Shown one piece after another: positions 4,931 to 12,539 of a stretch of 13,157 nt of DNA. How positions within the stretch are numbered: the first letter of the stretch is position 1; every line of letters starts with the position of its first letter. The stretch is from contig DATEUP010000192.1 of the NCBI GenBank assembly GCA_035283065.1, forward strand, positions 1 through 13,157. The letters run 5' to 3'. Position numbers and translations under genes: made by a program. This DNA comes from DATEUP01 sp035283065 (lineage in GTDB: Archaea; Thermoplasmatota; DTKX01; DATEUP01). Below the pieces are notes generated by a model. That model did not search any database and was not told where the DNA came from. It worked only from the letters and a program-made list of their open reading frames with translations.

Positions 4931-7924
4931 GTGCCGAGGAGACCTGCCGCCGCCCTGCTTGCCGCCGTACTGGTCCTCCTCCCCATCGCCCCGGCGGTGT
5001 TTGCCGCCCCCGCGCCGCAGGCCACGCTCGGGCTGCCCTCGATCGGGCTGGCCGCGCCCTTCCTCGAAAGGAGCCAGAACATTGCAGCCACGGACTACAA
5101 TGCGCTCAGCGAGGTCTACTTCCTCCTGAAGACGGTCCGGGAGCTCGACCCCTCGCTTTCCACGCTGAACGCCACGATGAATGCGACTCTCACGCAGCGG
5201 CTCCAGGCCCTCCAGAACGCGGACGGCGGGTTCGGGGACTGGGAGGGCGACCGGTCGCGCACGGGCTCGACGGCGAGGGCCGCCGAGGCGCTTTCGATCC
5301 TCGGGGCCGCCCCCCTGAACCGGACGGGCGCGCTCGCGTTCCTCGATTCGCTGCAGATCACCGGCACCGCGTACTCGAACGGGGGCTTCCGTTCCTCAAG
5401 GGTAGACAGGGACTCCGACGTGTCAAGCACCGCGAACGCAGTCCGCGCGTATGCGGCGCTCGGGGCCCCGGTCCTCAACGCCACCGTCGTGGCGAGCTAC
5501 GTGAGGGCCCACCAGAACCTCGACGGGGGCTTCGGGCTCCAGACGAACCGGCTCTGGGGGACTTCGTGGCCGTCGCTTGCCACGGCCACCTTCGACGGCC
5601 TGGCGGCGCTCCAGATCCTCGGTGCCGCGGCGGACTTCCCCGCGGCGGCCGTCACGTTCCTGCGCGGCCTGCAGAACGCCGACGGGGGCTTCGGGCTGAA
5701 CGCGGGGAACCTCACGTCGCGCACGGCCTACACGATGGACGTGCTCGAGGACCTCAAGGCGCTCGGGTCGTCGGCCTCAAACCCCTCGGCCGCATCCACG
5801 TTCCTGCTTGGCAACCAGCTTGGAAACGGGGGGTTCGTGGAGAACCCGCTCGACCCCTTGGAGGGGATCCACACGACGTACTTCGCCGCGCGCGCGCTGC
5901 ATATCCTCGGCACCCCCTTCAACGAGCCCCAGGCCCTCGCCTTCGCGCTGGCCGTGGTCCCATCCGAGAACGACGGGGGTTTCGGCGACCACCCGGGGAT
6001 GACATCGAACGTCCGCTTCACGTTCGACGCGGTCTTTGCGCTGAACGCGCTCGGCCGCAGGCCGCTTGAACCCGCCGGGGCCGCCGCGTACCTCCTCTCG
6101 CTCGAAAACGCGGACGGCGGCTTTGGCGCAGCGGGCCTCTCGTCGGCGGAGTCCACCTCGCGTGCGCTCGCCGCGCTCCAGGTGCTCGGGGAACCGATCC
6201 CGAGGCCCGAGAACGCCTCGAGGTTCTTGCGGTCGCTCCAGAACGGCGACGGCGGGTTTGCCTCGGCGCCGGGCGGCGCGTCCACGGTCACTTACACGTA
6301 CCGCGCGGTCGTAGGCCTCGACGTGCTCGGCGACCGGCCGAACTCGACGGCGGGCGCCCTCGCATTCCTGCAGGCCCGCCAGCAGGCCGACGGCGGGTTC
6401 GCCGACGGGGCGGGCTCGACGGGTTCGACGATGGTGGTAACGTGGCAGGCCACGGTCGCCCTGGGGCTGCTTGGCGCCCTCCCCCTGAACCTCTCGCAGG
6501 CGGTGGCATACATCGGCCAGGCGCAGAACCCCGACGGGGGCTTCAGGCACGCGCCCGCCGACGCAACGGCTCCGGCGAACTTCTCGGCCGCCCTCTACAG
6601 CTACGCGGCGGCCCTTGCGCTCGACGCGGCGGCTTCGCTGCCCGCGGACCGGACGGCGATGGAGGACTACCTCGCACGCCTGCAGTCGACGGACGGCGCG
6701 TTTGCCGACCACGCGAACTTCACAAGCGCCGTGGCCGACACCTTTTCGACGATCGTGGCGCTCCTCACGCTCGAGCCCGACCTGTACAACGGCGCGCCGG
6801 CCCTTTCGGGGCTCACCGCCGCGCCGGCCGTCACGAACTCGACGAGCGCGGTGGCTTTCCGCGTGACCTACGCGGACAGCGACGGCCAGATGCCGGCGCG
6901 CATCGTGCTCACCGTGAACGGCGAGCGCCATGTGATGGTGCCCGAGGTCGTCGCCGACCTCGACGTGACGGATGGGAAGACCTTCACTTTCGCGCGGACG
7001 CTGCCGATCGGCAATTTCACCTACCAGGTCACGGCCTCGGACGGGTTCAAGTCGGCATCGCTGAGGTCCGACCCCTCGGTCGTGGAGGTCCGGTTCGACC
7101 CCGGCCCCGTGCCGCCCCCGGGCAACCAGACGAACGGGACGCTGGCGGGCAACCAGACGAACGGGACGCTGCCGGGCAACCAGACGAACGGGACGCTGCC
7201 GGGCAACCAAACGAACGGGACGCTGCCGGGCAACCAATCGAACGGGACGCTGCCGGGGAACCAATCGAACGGGACGAGCCCGGGAGGCAACCCCCCGCCC
7301 GTCCAGGTCTTCCACGCGCCCGAAATCGCCGCCGCGGTTGACCCGCCGGCGGGGTCTCCGACGACGCAGTTCCGCTTCACGGCCACGTACAGGCAGGCGG
7401 AGGGCGCGGCGCCGAGGCACGTGCGCCTCCAGATCGACGCCAGCGACTGGTTCGAGATGTACCCGTTGGGGTCGGGCAGCGCGCGGGACGGCCTCGCGTT
7501 CGACTTCCTGTGGAACCTCGCCGAGGGCAACCACACGTTCCGCGTGGAGGCGTTCGACGGCCGCAACGCCGTGCAGACGCCGCTCCTCGACGGCCCCTAT
7601 GTCGCGCCTCCAGGGCCGATTCGGCCCGACGCGGCGACCTTTGCCGCCGTGAAGGCCACGGTGGAGGCCCGCTACGGCGTGGCGATCACGCCGCAGGATG
7701 TCGAGCGCGGCATCTTCGAAGGCGCCTTCGCCTGGAAAGTCCGCGTGGGTGGAGCGACGCACTTTGTCGCCCTTGATGGCTCCAAGGTCCTCGACGACCC
7801 CGCGCCCCCGCCCGCAAGCGGCCCGGCGACCACGCCGTTCCCGTCCGTCCCCCTCCTCGCACTCGGGGCGCTCGGCGCCTTTGGGGGGGCGGGGGTCCTC
7901 GTGGCACGGAGGAAGCGCCGGTGA
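4931..7924 (+). CDS. Large surface glycoprotein with alpha/alpha-toroid (prenyltransferase/squalene cyclase-like) repeats
   Basis: A 997-residue exported protein. Order of parts: signal peptide (about 1-26, RRPAAALLAAVLVLLPIAPAVFA); about 11 repeats of roughly 50 residues (about 60-605), each with a QNxDGGFG-like motif followed by a helix ending in ALxxLG; an Ig-like beta domain (about 620-720); a 54-residue stretch of six GNQTNGTLP units; a second Ig-like domain (about 790-890); a small C-terminal domain with AWKVRVGGATHFVALDGSKVLDD that recalls PepSY; and an anchor plus basic tail (VARRKRR). The toroid repeats match the fold of squalene cyclases and prenyltransferase beta subunits. There is no DxDD motif and no cysteine anywhere, so neither the cyclase acid nor the zinc site of prenyltransferases is present, and a binding or structural role is more likely. 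Sequons are numerous throughout. GTG at 4931 has GGGAGGGAT upstream. The stop overlaps the next start (GTGA). Confidence 0.88.
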   Translation: MPRRPAAALLAAVLVLLPIAPAVFAAPAPQATLGLPSIGLAAPFLERSQNIAATDYNALSEVYFLLKTVRELDPSLSTLNATMNATLTQRLQALQNADGGFGDWEGDRSRTGSTARAAEALSILGAAPLNRTGALAFLDSLQITGTAYSNGGFRSSRVDRDSDVSSTANAVRAYAALGAPVLNATVVASYVRAHQNLDGGFGLQTNRLWGTSWPSLATATFDGLAALQILGAAADFPAAAVTFLRGLQNADGGFGLNAGNLTSRTAYTMDVLEDLKALGSSASNPSAASTFLLGNQLGNGGFVENPLDPLEGIHTTYFAARALHILGTPFNEPQALAFALAVVPSENDGGFGDHPGMTSNVRFTFDAVFALNALGRRPLEPAGAAAYLLSLENADGGFGAAGLSSAESTSRALAALQVLGEPIPRPENASRFLRSLQNGDGGFASAPGGASTVTYTYRAVVGLDVLGDRPNSTAGALAFLQARQQADGGFADGAGSTGSTMVVTWQATVALGLLGALPLNLSQAVAYIGQAQNPDGGFRHAPADATAPANFSAALYSYAAALALDAAASLPADRTAMEDYLARLQSTDGAFADHANFTSAVADTFSTIVALLTLEPDLYNGAPALSGLTAAPAVTNSTSAVAFRVTYADSDGQMPARIVLTVNGERHVMVPEVVADLDVTDGKTFTFARTLPIGNFTYQVTASDGFKSASLRSDPSVVEVRFDPGPVPPPGNQTNGTLAGNQTNGTLPGNQTNGTLPGNQTNGTLPGNQSNGTLPGNQSNGTSPGGNPPPVQVFHAPEIAAAVDPPAGSPTTQFRFTATYRQAEGAAPRHVRLQIDASDWFEMYPLGSGSARDGLAFDFLWNLAEGNHTFRVEAFDGRNAVQTPLLDGPYVAPPGPIRPDAATFAAVKATVEARYGVAITPQDVERGIFEGAFAWKVRVGGATHFVALDGSKVLDDPAPPPASGPATTPFPSVPLLALGALGAFGGAGVLVARRKRR
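7121..7282 (+). repeat. Six tandem 27-base units encoding GNQTNGTLP
   Basis: Six in-frame units begin at 7121, 7148, 7175, 7202, 7229 and 7256, covering residues 731-784 of the surface protein. Each unit encodes two N-glycosylation sequons (NQT or NQS, and NGT), twelve in 54 residues. Units 1-3 are almost identical in DNA; units 4-6 change step by step (CAG to CAA, ACG to TCG, the last unit ending AGCCCG), a pattern of recent tandem expansion. The segment links two Ig-like domains and is probably a glycosylated spacer. Confidence 0.95.
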
Positions 7925-9558
7925 GGCAGGACGAGCGCCTGTGGCTCGTCGCGTTCCTCGCCGGCCTTTCGGCAATCTCGCTCGTCGTCTGGGCCCAGAT
8001 GTACCGGCTGTCGCCGATCCTCTTCACCTCGCAGATCTTCTTCCAGCTCATCCTGGCGGCCACACTCATCGCGATGCTGCGGAATGTCGTCGGCATCAAG
8101 GCGTTCGGAGTGTTCGGCCCGACGATCGTCACCTTCGCGCTGCTCAAGGCGGGGCCCGTGTGGGGCCTCGTGCTCTTCTTTGACGTCTTCCTCGTTGCGC
8201 TGGGCACACGCTTCGTGCTCGAGCCCCTGCGCCTCGGCGCGAACCACCGCGTGGCCGTCGTGATCACGACCGTTGCGCTCTCGCTCACGCTCCTCGAGGT
8301 CCTCGGCGAAGTCGTCCACCTCCAGATCATCGAGGCGTCGCTGCTCCTGCCCGTGCTCATCACCTCGTGGCTCGCCGACGAGTTTGCGGACAACGTGAAG
8401 GAGATGGACTGGGTCGAGCCCGTGAAGAAGCTCGGGGGCACGGTGGCGCTGATCCTGGCTTCCTACGCGCTCATGACGACCGGCCCGCTCGTCGACTTCT
8501 TCATCCGCACGCCTCCGCTATGGGTCGGCGCGATCGGCCTCAACATCTGGGCCGCCCGCCGTGTGCGCTTCCGGCTCTCCGAGCGGTTGCGCTTCAAGCC
8601 GGCGGCCGGGGGGGAGGGCGGGCTCGAGGGCGTCCTCTCCATGAACGAGCGCAACCGCGGCGTCATTGCGGAGTTCAACCCGCCTTGGGCGTTTGCCGGA
8701 GTCGAGAAGGTCGAGATGAAGCGTGCGCTCCACGGGCTCGAGATCCCGACGCCGCGGACGGTCATGGTAGTCGAAGAGCGAAAAGACCTCGCGGTGCTCG
8801 ACGAGCGCCTGAAGAACCTCGACTCGTTTGCCCTGAAGCCCGCGAGGGGGCACGGCGGCGAGGGGATCGTTGTGGTCGAGCGGCGGGAGGGCGACACGTA
8901 CTTCAAGGTCGACGGCACGCCGATCACGCGCAGCGACCTCGTGGCGCGGGCTGGCGAGATCCTCGACGGCGAGTACTCGGCGGTGCACCACGACAAGGCG
9001 ATCGTCGAGGAGCGGGTCGAGCCTGCGGCGTTCTTCGACCGGTTCTACTTCCGCGGCGTCCCCGACATCCGGGTCATCGTGCTGCGAGGGTTCCCGCTGA
9101 TGGCCATGACGCGGCTTCCAACGAAGGAGTCGGGGGGTGCGGCGAACCTCCACAAGGGCGCGGTCGGCGTTGGCCTCTCGGTCGCGACGGGGGAGCCCGT
9201 GCGGGCGTTCTGGACGACCGGAGGGGGCCCAATCGACAAGCACCCGGACACGGGGCGCCCCTTTGCCGAGCTCAAGGTCCCGGACTGGCAGAGGATCCTC
9301 GAGGTCGCGGTGCGCGCGCAGGCCGCTTCGCGGCTCGGCTACGCGGGGGTCGACATCGTCGTCGACCGGGTCCACGGGCCCCTTGTGCTCGAGGTCAACA
9401 AGCGCCCGGGGCTCGCGGTCCAGAACGCGAATGCCGAGGGCGTGGCCCGCCGGATCGACTTCGTGAAGGCCCGCCTGAAGGACGCGGAATTCGAGCCCGT
9501 CGCACGGCGCGTGGAACTCGCGCGCGGGTGGGACAAGGCGGGGTGGGTGGGCGCATGA
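7921..9558 (+). CDS. Membrane-domain (7TM_transglut-like) fused to RimK-type ATP-grasp ligase
   Basis: A 545-residue protein with two parts. Residues about 8-225 form a multi-helix membrane domain containing FGVFGPTIVTFALLKAGPVWGL and a following RFVLEPLRLGANHRVAVV, which match my knowledge of the 7TM domain usually fused to an inactive transglutaminase in proteobacteria. From Met241 (NERNRGVIAEFNPPWAF) to about 520 it is a complete ATP-grasp of the alpha-L-glutamate-ligase-like group: Lys306 in FALKPARGHGGEGIVV for ATP binding, the VPDIRVIVLRGFPLMAMTRL strand pair, GGAANLHKGAVGVG, and Glu491/Asn493 in VLEVNKRPGL for metal. Such enzymes join an amino acid to a carboxylate through an acyl phosphate. 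By the helix count the catalytic part should lie in the cytosol. It overlaps both neighbours by 4 bases (GTGA before, ATGA after), so it is translationally coupled to the surface protein and the transglutaminase-like protein. The substrate is unknown. Confidence 0.9.
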   Translation: MRQDERLWLVAFLAGLSAISLVVWAQMYRLSPILFTSQIFFQLILAATLIAMLRNVVGIKAFGVFGPTIVTFALLKAGPVWGLVLFFDVFLVALGTRFVLEPLRLGANHRVAVVITTVALSLTLLEVLGEVVHLQIIEASLLLPVLITSWLADEFADNVKEMDWVEPVKKLGGTVALILASYALMTTGPLVDFFIRTPPLWVGAIGLNIWAARRVRFRLSERLRFKPAAGGEGGLEGVLSMNERNRGVIAEFNPPWAFAGVEKVEMKRALHGLEIPTPRTVMVVEERKDLAVLDERLKNLDSFALKPARGHGGEGIVVVERREGDTYFKVDGTPITRSDLVARAGEILDGEYSAVHHDKAIVEERVEPAAFFDRFYFRGVPDIRVIVLRGFPLMAMTRLPTKESGGAANLHKGAVGVGLSVATGEPVRAFWTTGGGPIDKHPDTGRPFAELKVPDWQRILEVAVRAQAASRLGYAGVDIVVDRVHGPLVLEVNKRPGLAVQNANAEGVARRIDFVKARLKDAEFEPVARRVELARGWDKAGWVGA

Positions 9559-10661
9559 GCGGCCGACTCTGGCCGCTCGTGGCGGCCGCGCTGCTCGTCG
9601 GGTCGTCGCTTGCGGTCTTCGCGCTCGCGCTGAACGAGGGGAAGAGCGACACGTACTCCGTGACGACGATGGCCGTGCGCTACGAAGTCGTGGTCACGAA
9701 CGCGGGCCCGGGCGACGCGGAGTCGATCCCGCTCACCGTGGCGCTCGTGCGCGACAGCGTGCCGAACCAGCGGGTGCTCTCGACCGACATCGCGCCGGCG
9801 CCGCTTCGCACGTACAACGACACGATGGGCAACACGTTCGCGGTCTTCTTCATCGAACGGCTCCTTGCCGGGCAGCGCTTCACGGCCACGTTCAACGCAA
9901 CGGTCGAACTCAGGAACATGGACATCAACATCCGGCCGGGGACGGGGGGCACCTACGGGGGCGAGGAGGACGCCTTCCTGCAGCCGAACGCGATTGCCGA
10001 CTCCACGCACCCTTCGGTGGTCGCGAAGGCGCGCGAGCTCCAGGCCGCCTCGGGGGACGTCTATGAGACGGTCTGGAACATCTACAATTTCGCGGTCGAC
10101 AAGGTCGTGTACCAGCAGCTGCCGGGCGAGTGGCCGGCCTCCTGGGTGATCGAGCACGGCGAGGGGGGCTCGGCCGAGCTTGGCAACGTGTTCGTGGCGC
10201 TTGCGCGCGCGTCGGGGATCCCCGCGCGTCGGGTCTCCGGCTGGGGGACCGACTTCAACACGAGCGAGCCCCTCACGGTGAACCGGTTCGCACACGGGTG
10301 GGCCGAGTTCTACATGCCGGGCTACGGGTGGGTCCCGGCCGACCCGACGTGGGGCAAGGTCCACCGCTTCGACAACTTGGCAAGGCCCGACGACCACCAC
10401 GTCGTGATGACGAAGGGCGAAGCGATCCACTTCTTCGACCGGGGCGCCTACACCTCCCCCTCGGGCGACGCCTCGGTATCGACGGACTACCGCCTCACGA
10501 CGCTCTCGCGCTCGACCGTAACGGTGAGCCTCGAGCACGGCATTGTCCTCGCGTTCCTCTACGGGCTGCCGTTCCTCTTCGCGGCCGTGGCCGCGCACAA
10601 GGTGTGGCTCGTGCGGCGGGAGGCGGGGCGCCAAGGCCGCGAGGACGTGGACGGCGGCTGA
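9555..10661 (+). CDS. Membrane-anchored transglutaminase-like protein with Ser in place of the catalytic Cys
   Basis: A 368-residue protein: N-terminal membrane anchor (about 4-24), a beta-sandwich-like region (about 35-135), a transglutaminase-like core (about 160-285), and a second membrane helix (about 325-350) followed by a basic cytosolic tail (RREAGRQGRED). The core keeps the fold signature NVFVALARASGIPARRVSGW, His247 in AHGWAEFYMPGYGW and Asp263 in VPADPTWG. At the nucleophile position the sequence is GGSAELG: Ser206 stands where Cys is normal. Spacing between the three positions (41 and 16 residues) is normal, so this is a substitution in an intact fold. It is therefore probably a binding rather than cross-linking domain, as in the inactive transglutaminases linked to 7TM and ATP-grasp proteins in bacteria. 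The core faces outside by the predicted topology. ATG at 9555 overlaps the preceding stop. Confidence 0.87.
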   Translation: MSGRLWPLVAAALLVGSSLAVFALALNEGKSDTYSVTTMAVRYEVVVTNAGPGDAESIPLTVALVRDSVPNQRVLSTDIAPAPLRTYNDTMGNTFAVFFIERLLAGQRFTATFNATVELRNMDINIRPGTGGTYGGEEDAFLQPNAIADSTHPSVVAKARELQAASGDVYETVWNIYNFAVDKVVYQQLPGEWPASWVIEHGEGGSAELGNVFVALARASGIPARRVSGWGTDFNTSEPLTVNRFAHGWAEFYMPGYGWVPADPTWGKVHRFDNLARPDDHHVVMTKGEAIHFFDRGAYTSPSGDASVSTDYRLTTLSRSTVTVSLEHGIVLAFLYGLPFLFAAVAAHKVWLVRREAGRQGREDVDGG

Positions 10662-10680
10662 GGGCGGGGGCGAGCCGAAC

Positions 10681-10687
10681 CCTTATC
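10681..10687 (+). promoter_or_regulatory. TATA-like box of the response regulator
   Basis: CCTTATC is centred about 31 bases before the ATG at 10715, so transcription would begin a few bases before the start codon. This suggests the regulator is transcribed apart from the operon that ends at 10661. Confidence 0.45.
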
Positions 10688-10714
10688 GACCGGCGCCGTG
10701 CTGAAGGGGGCGAA

Positions 10715-11089
10715 ATGCAGGGAAGCGAGCCCGCGCGGATCCTCGTCGTCGACGACGAGGAGTACATAAGGGACGCGTTCAGCGCGGTCATCGGGTCGAA
10801 GGGCGCCAAGGTCGTCGCGGTCGGCGACGGCGCCGCCGCGATATCCGAGCTGCGCAAGGGCGGCGTCTCGCTCATCGTGCTCGACCTCGGGCTCCCCGGG
10901 ATCTCGGGGCTGCGGGTGCTCGAGTGGATGAGCGGCAACTCGCCGGACGTGCCCGTGCTCGTCGTGACAGGGCTCGAAAACCCGCCGAACGTCCTCGTGC
11001 GCTTCCCGAACCTCGTGAAGATCATGCAGAGGAAGCCGGTGCCGAACGAGCTCCTGCTGCACCTCGTGGAGACCTACGCGCTGGCGTGA
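10715..11089 (+). CDS. Single-domain response regulator (CheY-like receiver)
   Basis: A 124-residue stand-alone receiver domain, the phosphoacceptor of two-component signalling. It has the acidic pair Asp13/Asp14 (ILVVDDEEY), phosphoacceptor Asp57 (IVLDLGLPG), Thr85 (VLVVTG) and Lys107 (QRKPVP), the full conserved set at canonical spacing. There is no output domain: it ends right after the last receiver helix. No histidine kinase lies in the window, so the kinase must be elsewhere. The ATG has GGGGG a few bases upstream and a TATA-like box. It follows the transglutaminase-like gene by 53 bases but with its own promoter. The output partner is unknown. Confidence 0.93.
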   Translation: MQGSEPARILVVDDEEYIRDAFSAVIGSKGAKVVAVGDGAAAISELRKGGVSLIVLDLGLPGISGLRVLEWMSGNSPDVPVLVVTGLENPPNVLVRFPNLVKIMQRKPVPNELLLHLVETYALA

Positions 11090-11103
11090 CTGTCGCGCGC
11101 CCG

Positions 11104-11301
11104 CTACCGGAGCGGTTCGTCCGAGGTGAGGTGCGGGACTCGGCCGGCGGGCGAGGGCCCGGCGGCGGCAAGGAAGAGCAGGATCAGGGCGAAGGGCAAC
11201 GACCATGAGAGGGCGGTGTCCGTGCCGCGGAAGGCGGAGTAAAGGGCGCCCGCGCCGAGGAGAGCGAGTGCGGCGATGACGAACCGGAGGTCCACGTTCA
11301 T
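11104..11301 (-). CDS. Small two-helix membrane protein (65 aa)
   Basis: I do not recognise the family. The 65 residues hold two hydrophobic segments, FVIAALALLGAGALYSAF (about 7-24) and WSLPFALILLFLAAAG (about 33-48), joined by a short polar loop (RGTDTALS), and a hydrophilic C-terminal tail. It converges on the response regulator with only 14 bases between the stops. The ATG at 11301 is the natural start; a weak TATA-like GGTTGAT lies about 30 bases upstream. The gene is real by its membrane-protein composition, but a function cannot be given. Confidence 0.6.
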   Translation of the reverse strand: MNVDLRFVIAALALLGAGALYSAFRGTDTALSWSLPFALILLFLAAAGPSPAGRVPHLTSDEPLR

Positions 11302-11496
11302 CGGGGCCGAAACACCTGCCGCCCCCCATCAACCTTTGGAGGATTCGCCTGCAAGGCGCGGCGTGGACGGCCTGGCGCGGCATACCCCTCCGCGGCCGGC
11401 CATGCGGCCGGGCAGGCGGGCCGATGCGCCTTTCGGGGGCGATTTGCGGCGGGGCGAGGGCATCGGCACGTGCAGACTGCGCGGGAAGGCCCGTAC

Positions 11497-11504
11497 TGTA
11501 AATA
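11497..11504 (+). promoter_or_regulatory. Probable promoter of the transporter gene
   Basis: TGTAAATA lies in the 260-base gap 11302-11561 and is followed 12 bases later by GTAAATG (11511-11517), an imperfect direct repeat in the only A+T-rich patch of the gap. Either could be the TATA box. The rest of the gap holds no gene I can see, only a small inverted repeat (CCGGCC/GGCCGG at 11396-11411). Confidence 0.4.
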
Positions 11505-11561
11505 ACGCTGGTAAATGGGGCGCAAGGCGCTTCTTTGCTGTGAAAGGGAGCGTGGTTTTCC

Positions 11562-12539
11562 GTGCAAAACGCCATAAACGGTCCGTCGGGCAAACGATCG
11601 AGGGTGCTCTCGGCAGGGCTCGTGCTCGTCCTTTTGACCGCCCTCGTGAGCGGGGTCTCGAGCTTCGTAAACTTCTTCGCCGTCCAGGGGGCCAATTCGG
11701 ACGCCTTCATCGCCGCGCGCAACACGCTCGTGGCGGTAATCCTCGTGCCCGTCGCGTTCTTCGCGGGGGGCGGCGCGACCGCGCGCCTGCCTCGCCGCGA
11801 CGTCGGGCGGCTCGCCCTCATCGGGCTCGTCGGAGGCGCCGTGCCGTTCCTGCTCTTCTTCCGCGGGCTCCAGGAGGCCTCCGCCTCCGGGGGGGCCGCA
11901 ACGGCGACCTTCGGGTACCGCGCGCTCTTCATCTTCGCGACGGTTTTCGCGGTCGTAGCGCTGAAGGAGCGCGTGCAGTTGCGTTGGGTCGCGGGGGCCG
12001 CGCTCCTGCTGGCGGGCAACTTCGCGCTCCTATCGCTCACGGCGCCCGTGTGGAGTGACGGCACGCTGCTGGTCCTTGCCGCGACGGTGCTCTGGGCCGG
12101 CGAGTACACCCTTTCGAAGCGCGCGCTCAAGGACATCGCGCCCACCGCGGTCGCGCTCGGCCGCATGGGGTTTGGCGCGCTCTTCCTCCTCGGGTACCTC
12201 GCGTTCACGTCGGGGTTCGGGCCCGTGGGGGCGCTCTCGCAGGCGCAGTGGACGTGGGTGCTCCTTAGCGCGCTCCTGCTCGTGGCGTTCGTCACGACCT
12301 GGTACGCGGGGCTCGCGCGCGTGGACCTCTCGGTGGCTTCCTCCGTGCTCGTGCTCGCCTTCCCCGTCACCTGGGCGCTTGGCGCGATCGCCGGCAGGGT
12401 TCCGCTCGCGCTCCCGCAGGCCCTTGGCGCCGCGGCGATCGTCTTGGGCGTCGTACTCGTCGTCGGGGTCGCCGCTCTTCGCGACCTGTGGCGTGAGACC
12501 TTCATCGCGGCCCGGGCCGGGCTCCGAAGCGGGGCGTGA
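11562..12539 (+). CDS. EamA-family (DMT superfamily) transporter
   Basis: A 325-residue membrane protein with about ten hydrophobic helices in two homologous halves, residues about 18-150 and 165-300, the standard layout of EamA/RhaT-type drug/metabolite transporters that export or import small metabolites. Typical features are the end of the first half (FIFATVFAVVALKERVQLRWVAGAALLLAG, given here in two overlapping parts: FATVFAVVALKERVQ and LRWVAGAALLLAG), where a conserved Glu in ALKER sits before the last helix, and the matching part of the second half (VLAFPVTWALGAI then PLALPQALGAAAIVLGVVLV). The usual acidic residue of the second ALxxER motif is replaced by Gly-Arg-Val (IAGRVPLALP). The start is GTG at 11562; the ribosome site is weak. 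The stop overlaps the next start (GTGA), so the two genes are coupled. The substrate is unknown. Confidence 0.9.
   Translation: MQNAINGPSGKRSRVLSAGLVLVLLTALVSGVSSFVNFFAVQGANSDAFIAARNTLVAVILVPVAFFAGGGATARLPRRDVGRLALIGLVGGAVPFLLFFRGLQEASASGGAATATFGYRALFIFATVFAVVALKERVQLRWVAGAALLLAGNFALLSLTAPVWSDGTLLVLAATVLWAGEYTLSKRALKDIAPTAVALGRMGFGALFLLGYLAFTSGFGPVGALSQAQWTWVLLSALLLVAFVTTWYAGLARVDLSVASSVLVLAFPVTWALGAIAGRVPLALPQALGAAAIVLGVVLVVGVAALRDLWRETFIAARAGLRSGA

Noticed and set aside
4931..6780. Functional squalene/terpene cyclase or protein prenyltransferase
   Set aside because: No DxDD acid motif, no cysteine for zinc, and the protein is exported. The fold fits, the active site does not.
7121..7282. 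Possible CRISPR array
   Set aside because: The 27-base units are head to tail with no unique spacers and stay in frame, so this is a coding tandem repeat.
5777..7975. A 732-codon open frame on the minus strand
   Set aside because: It mirrors the toroid-repeat gene. The product is almost all Arg, Pro, Gly and Ala with repeated RQRPVRLVA from the 27-base repeat, a G+C-driven antisense artefact.
8367..9554. N-terminal extension of the transglutaminase-like gene
   Set aside because: This part of the frame lies over the ATP-grasp gene in another phase and gives an Arg/Gly/Ala-rich nonsense product. The ATG at 9555 with the ATGA overlap and a membrane anchor is the real start.
11302..11561. RNA gene or hidden small protein in the gap before the transporter
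   Set aside because: Only one six-base-pair hairpin (11396-11411) and A+T-rich promoter-like repeats are seen. No tRNA-like fold or credible reading frame.
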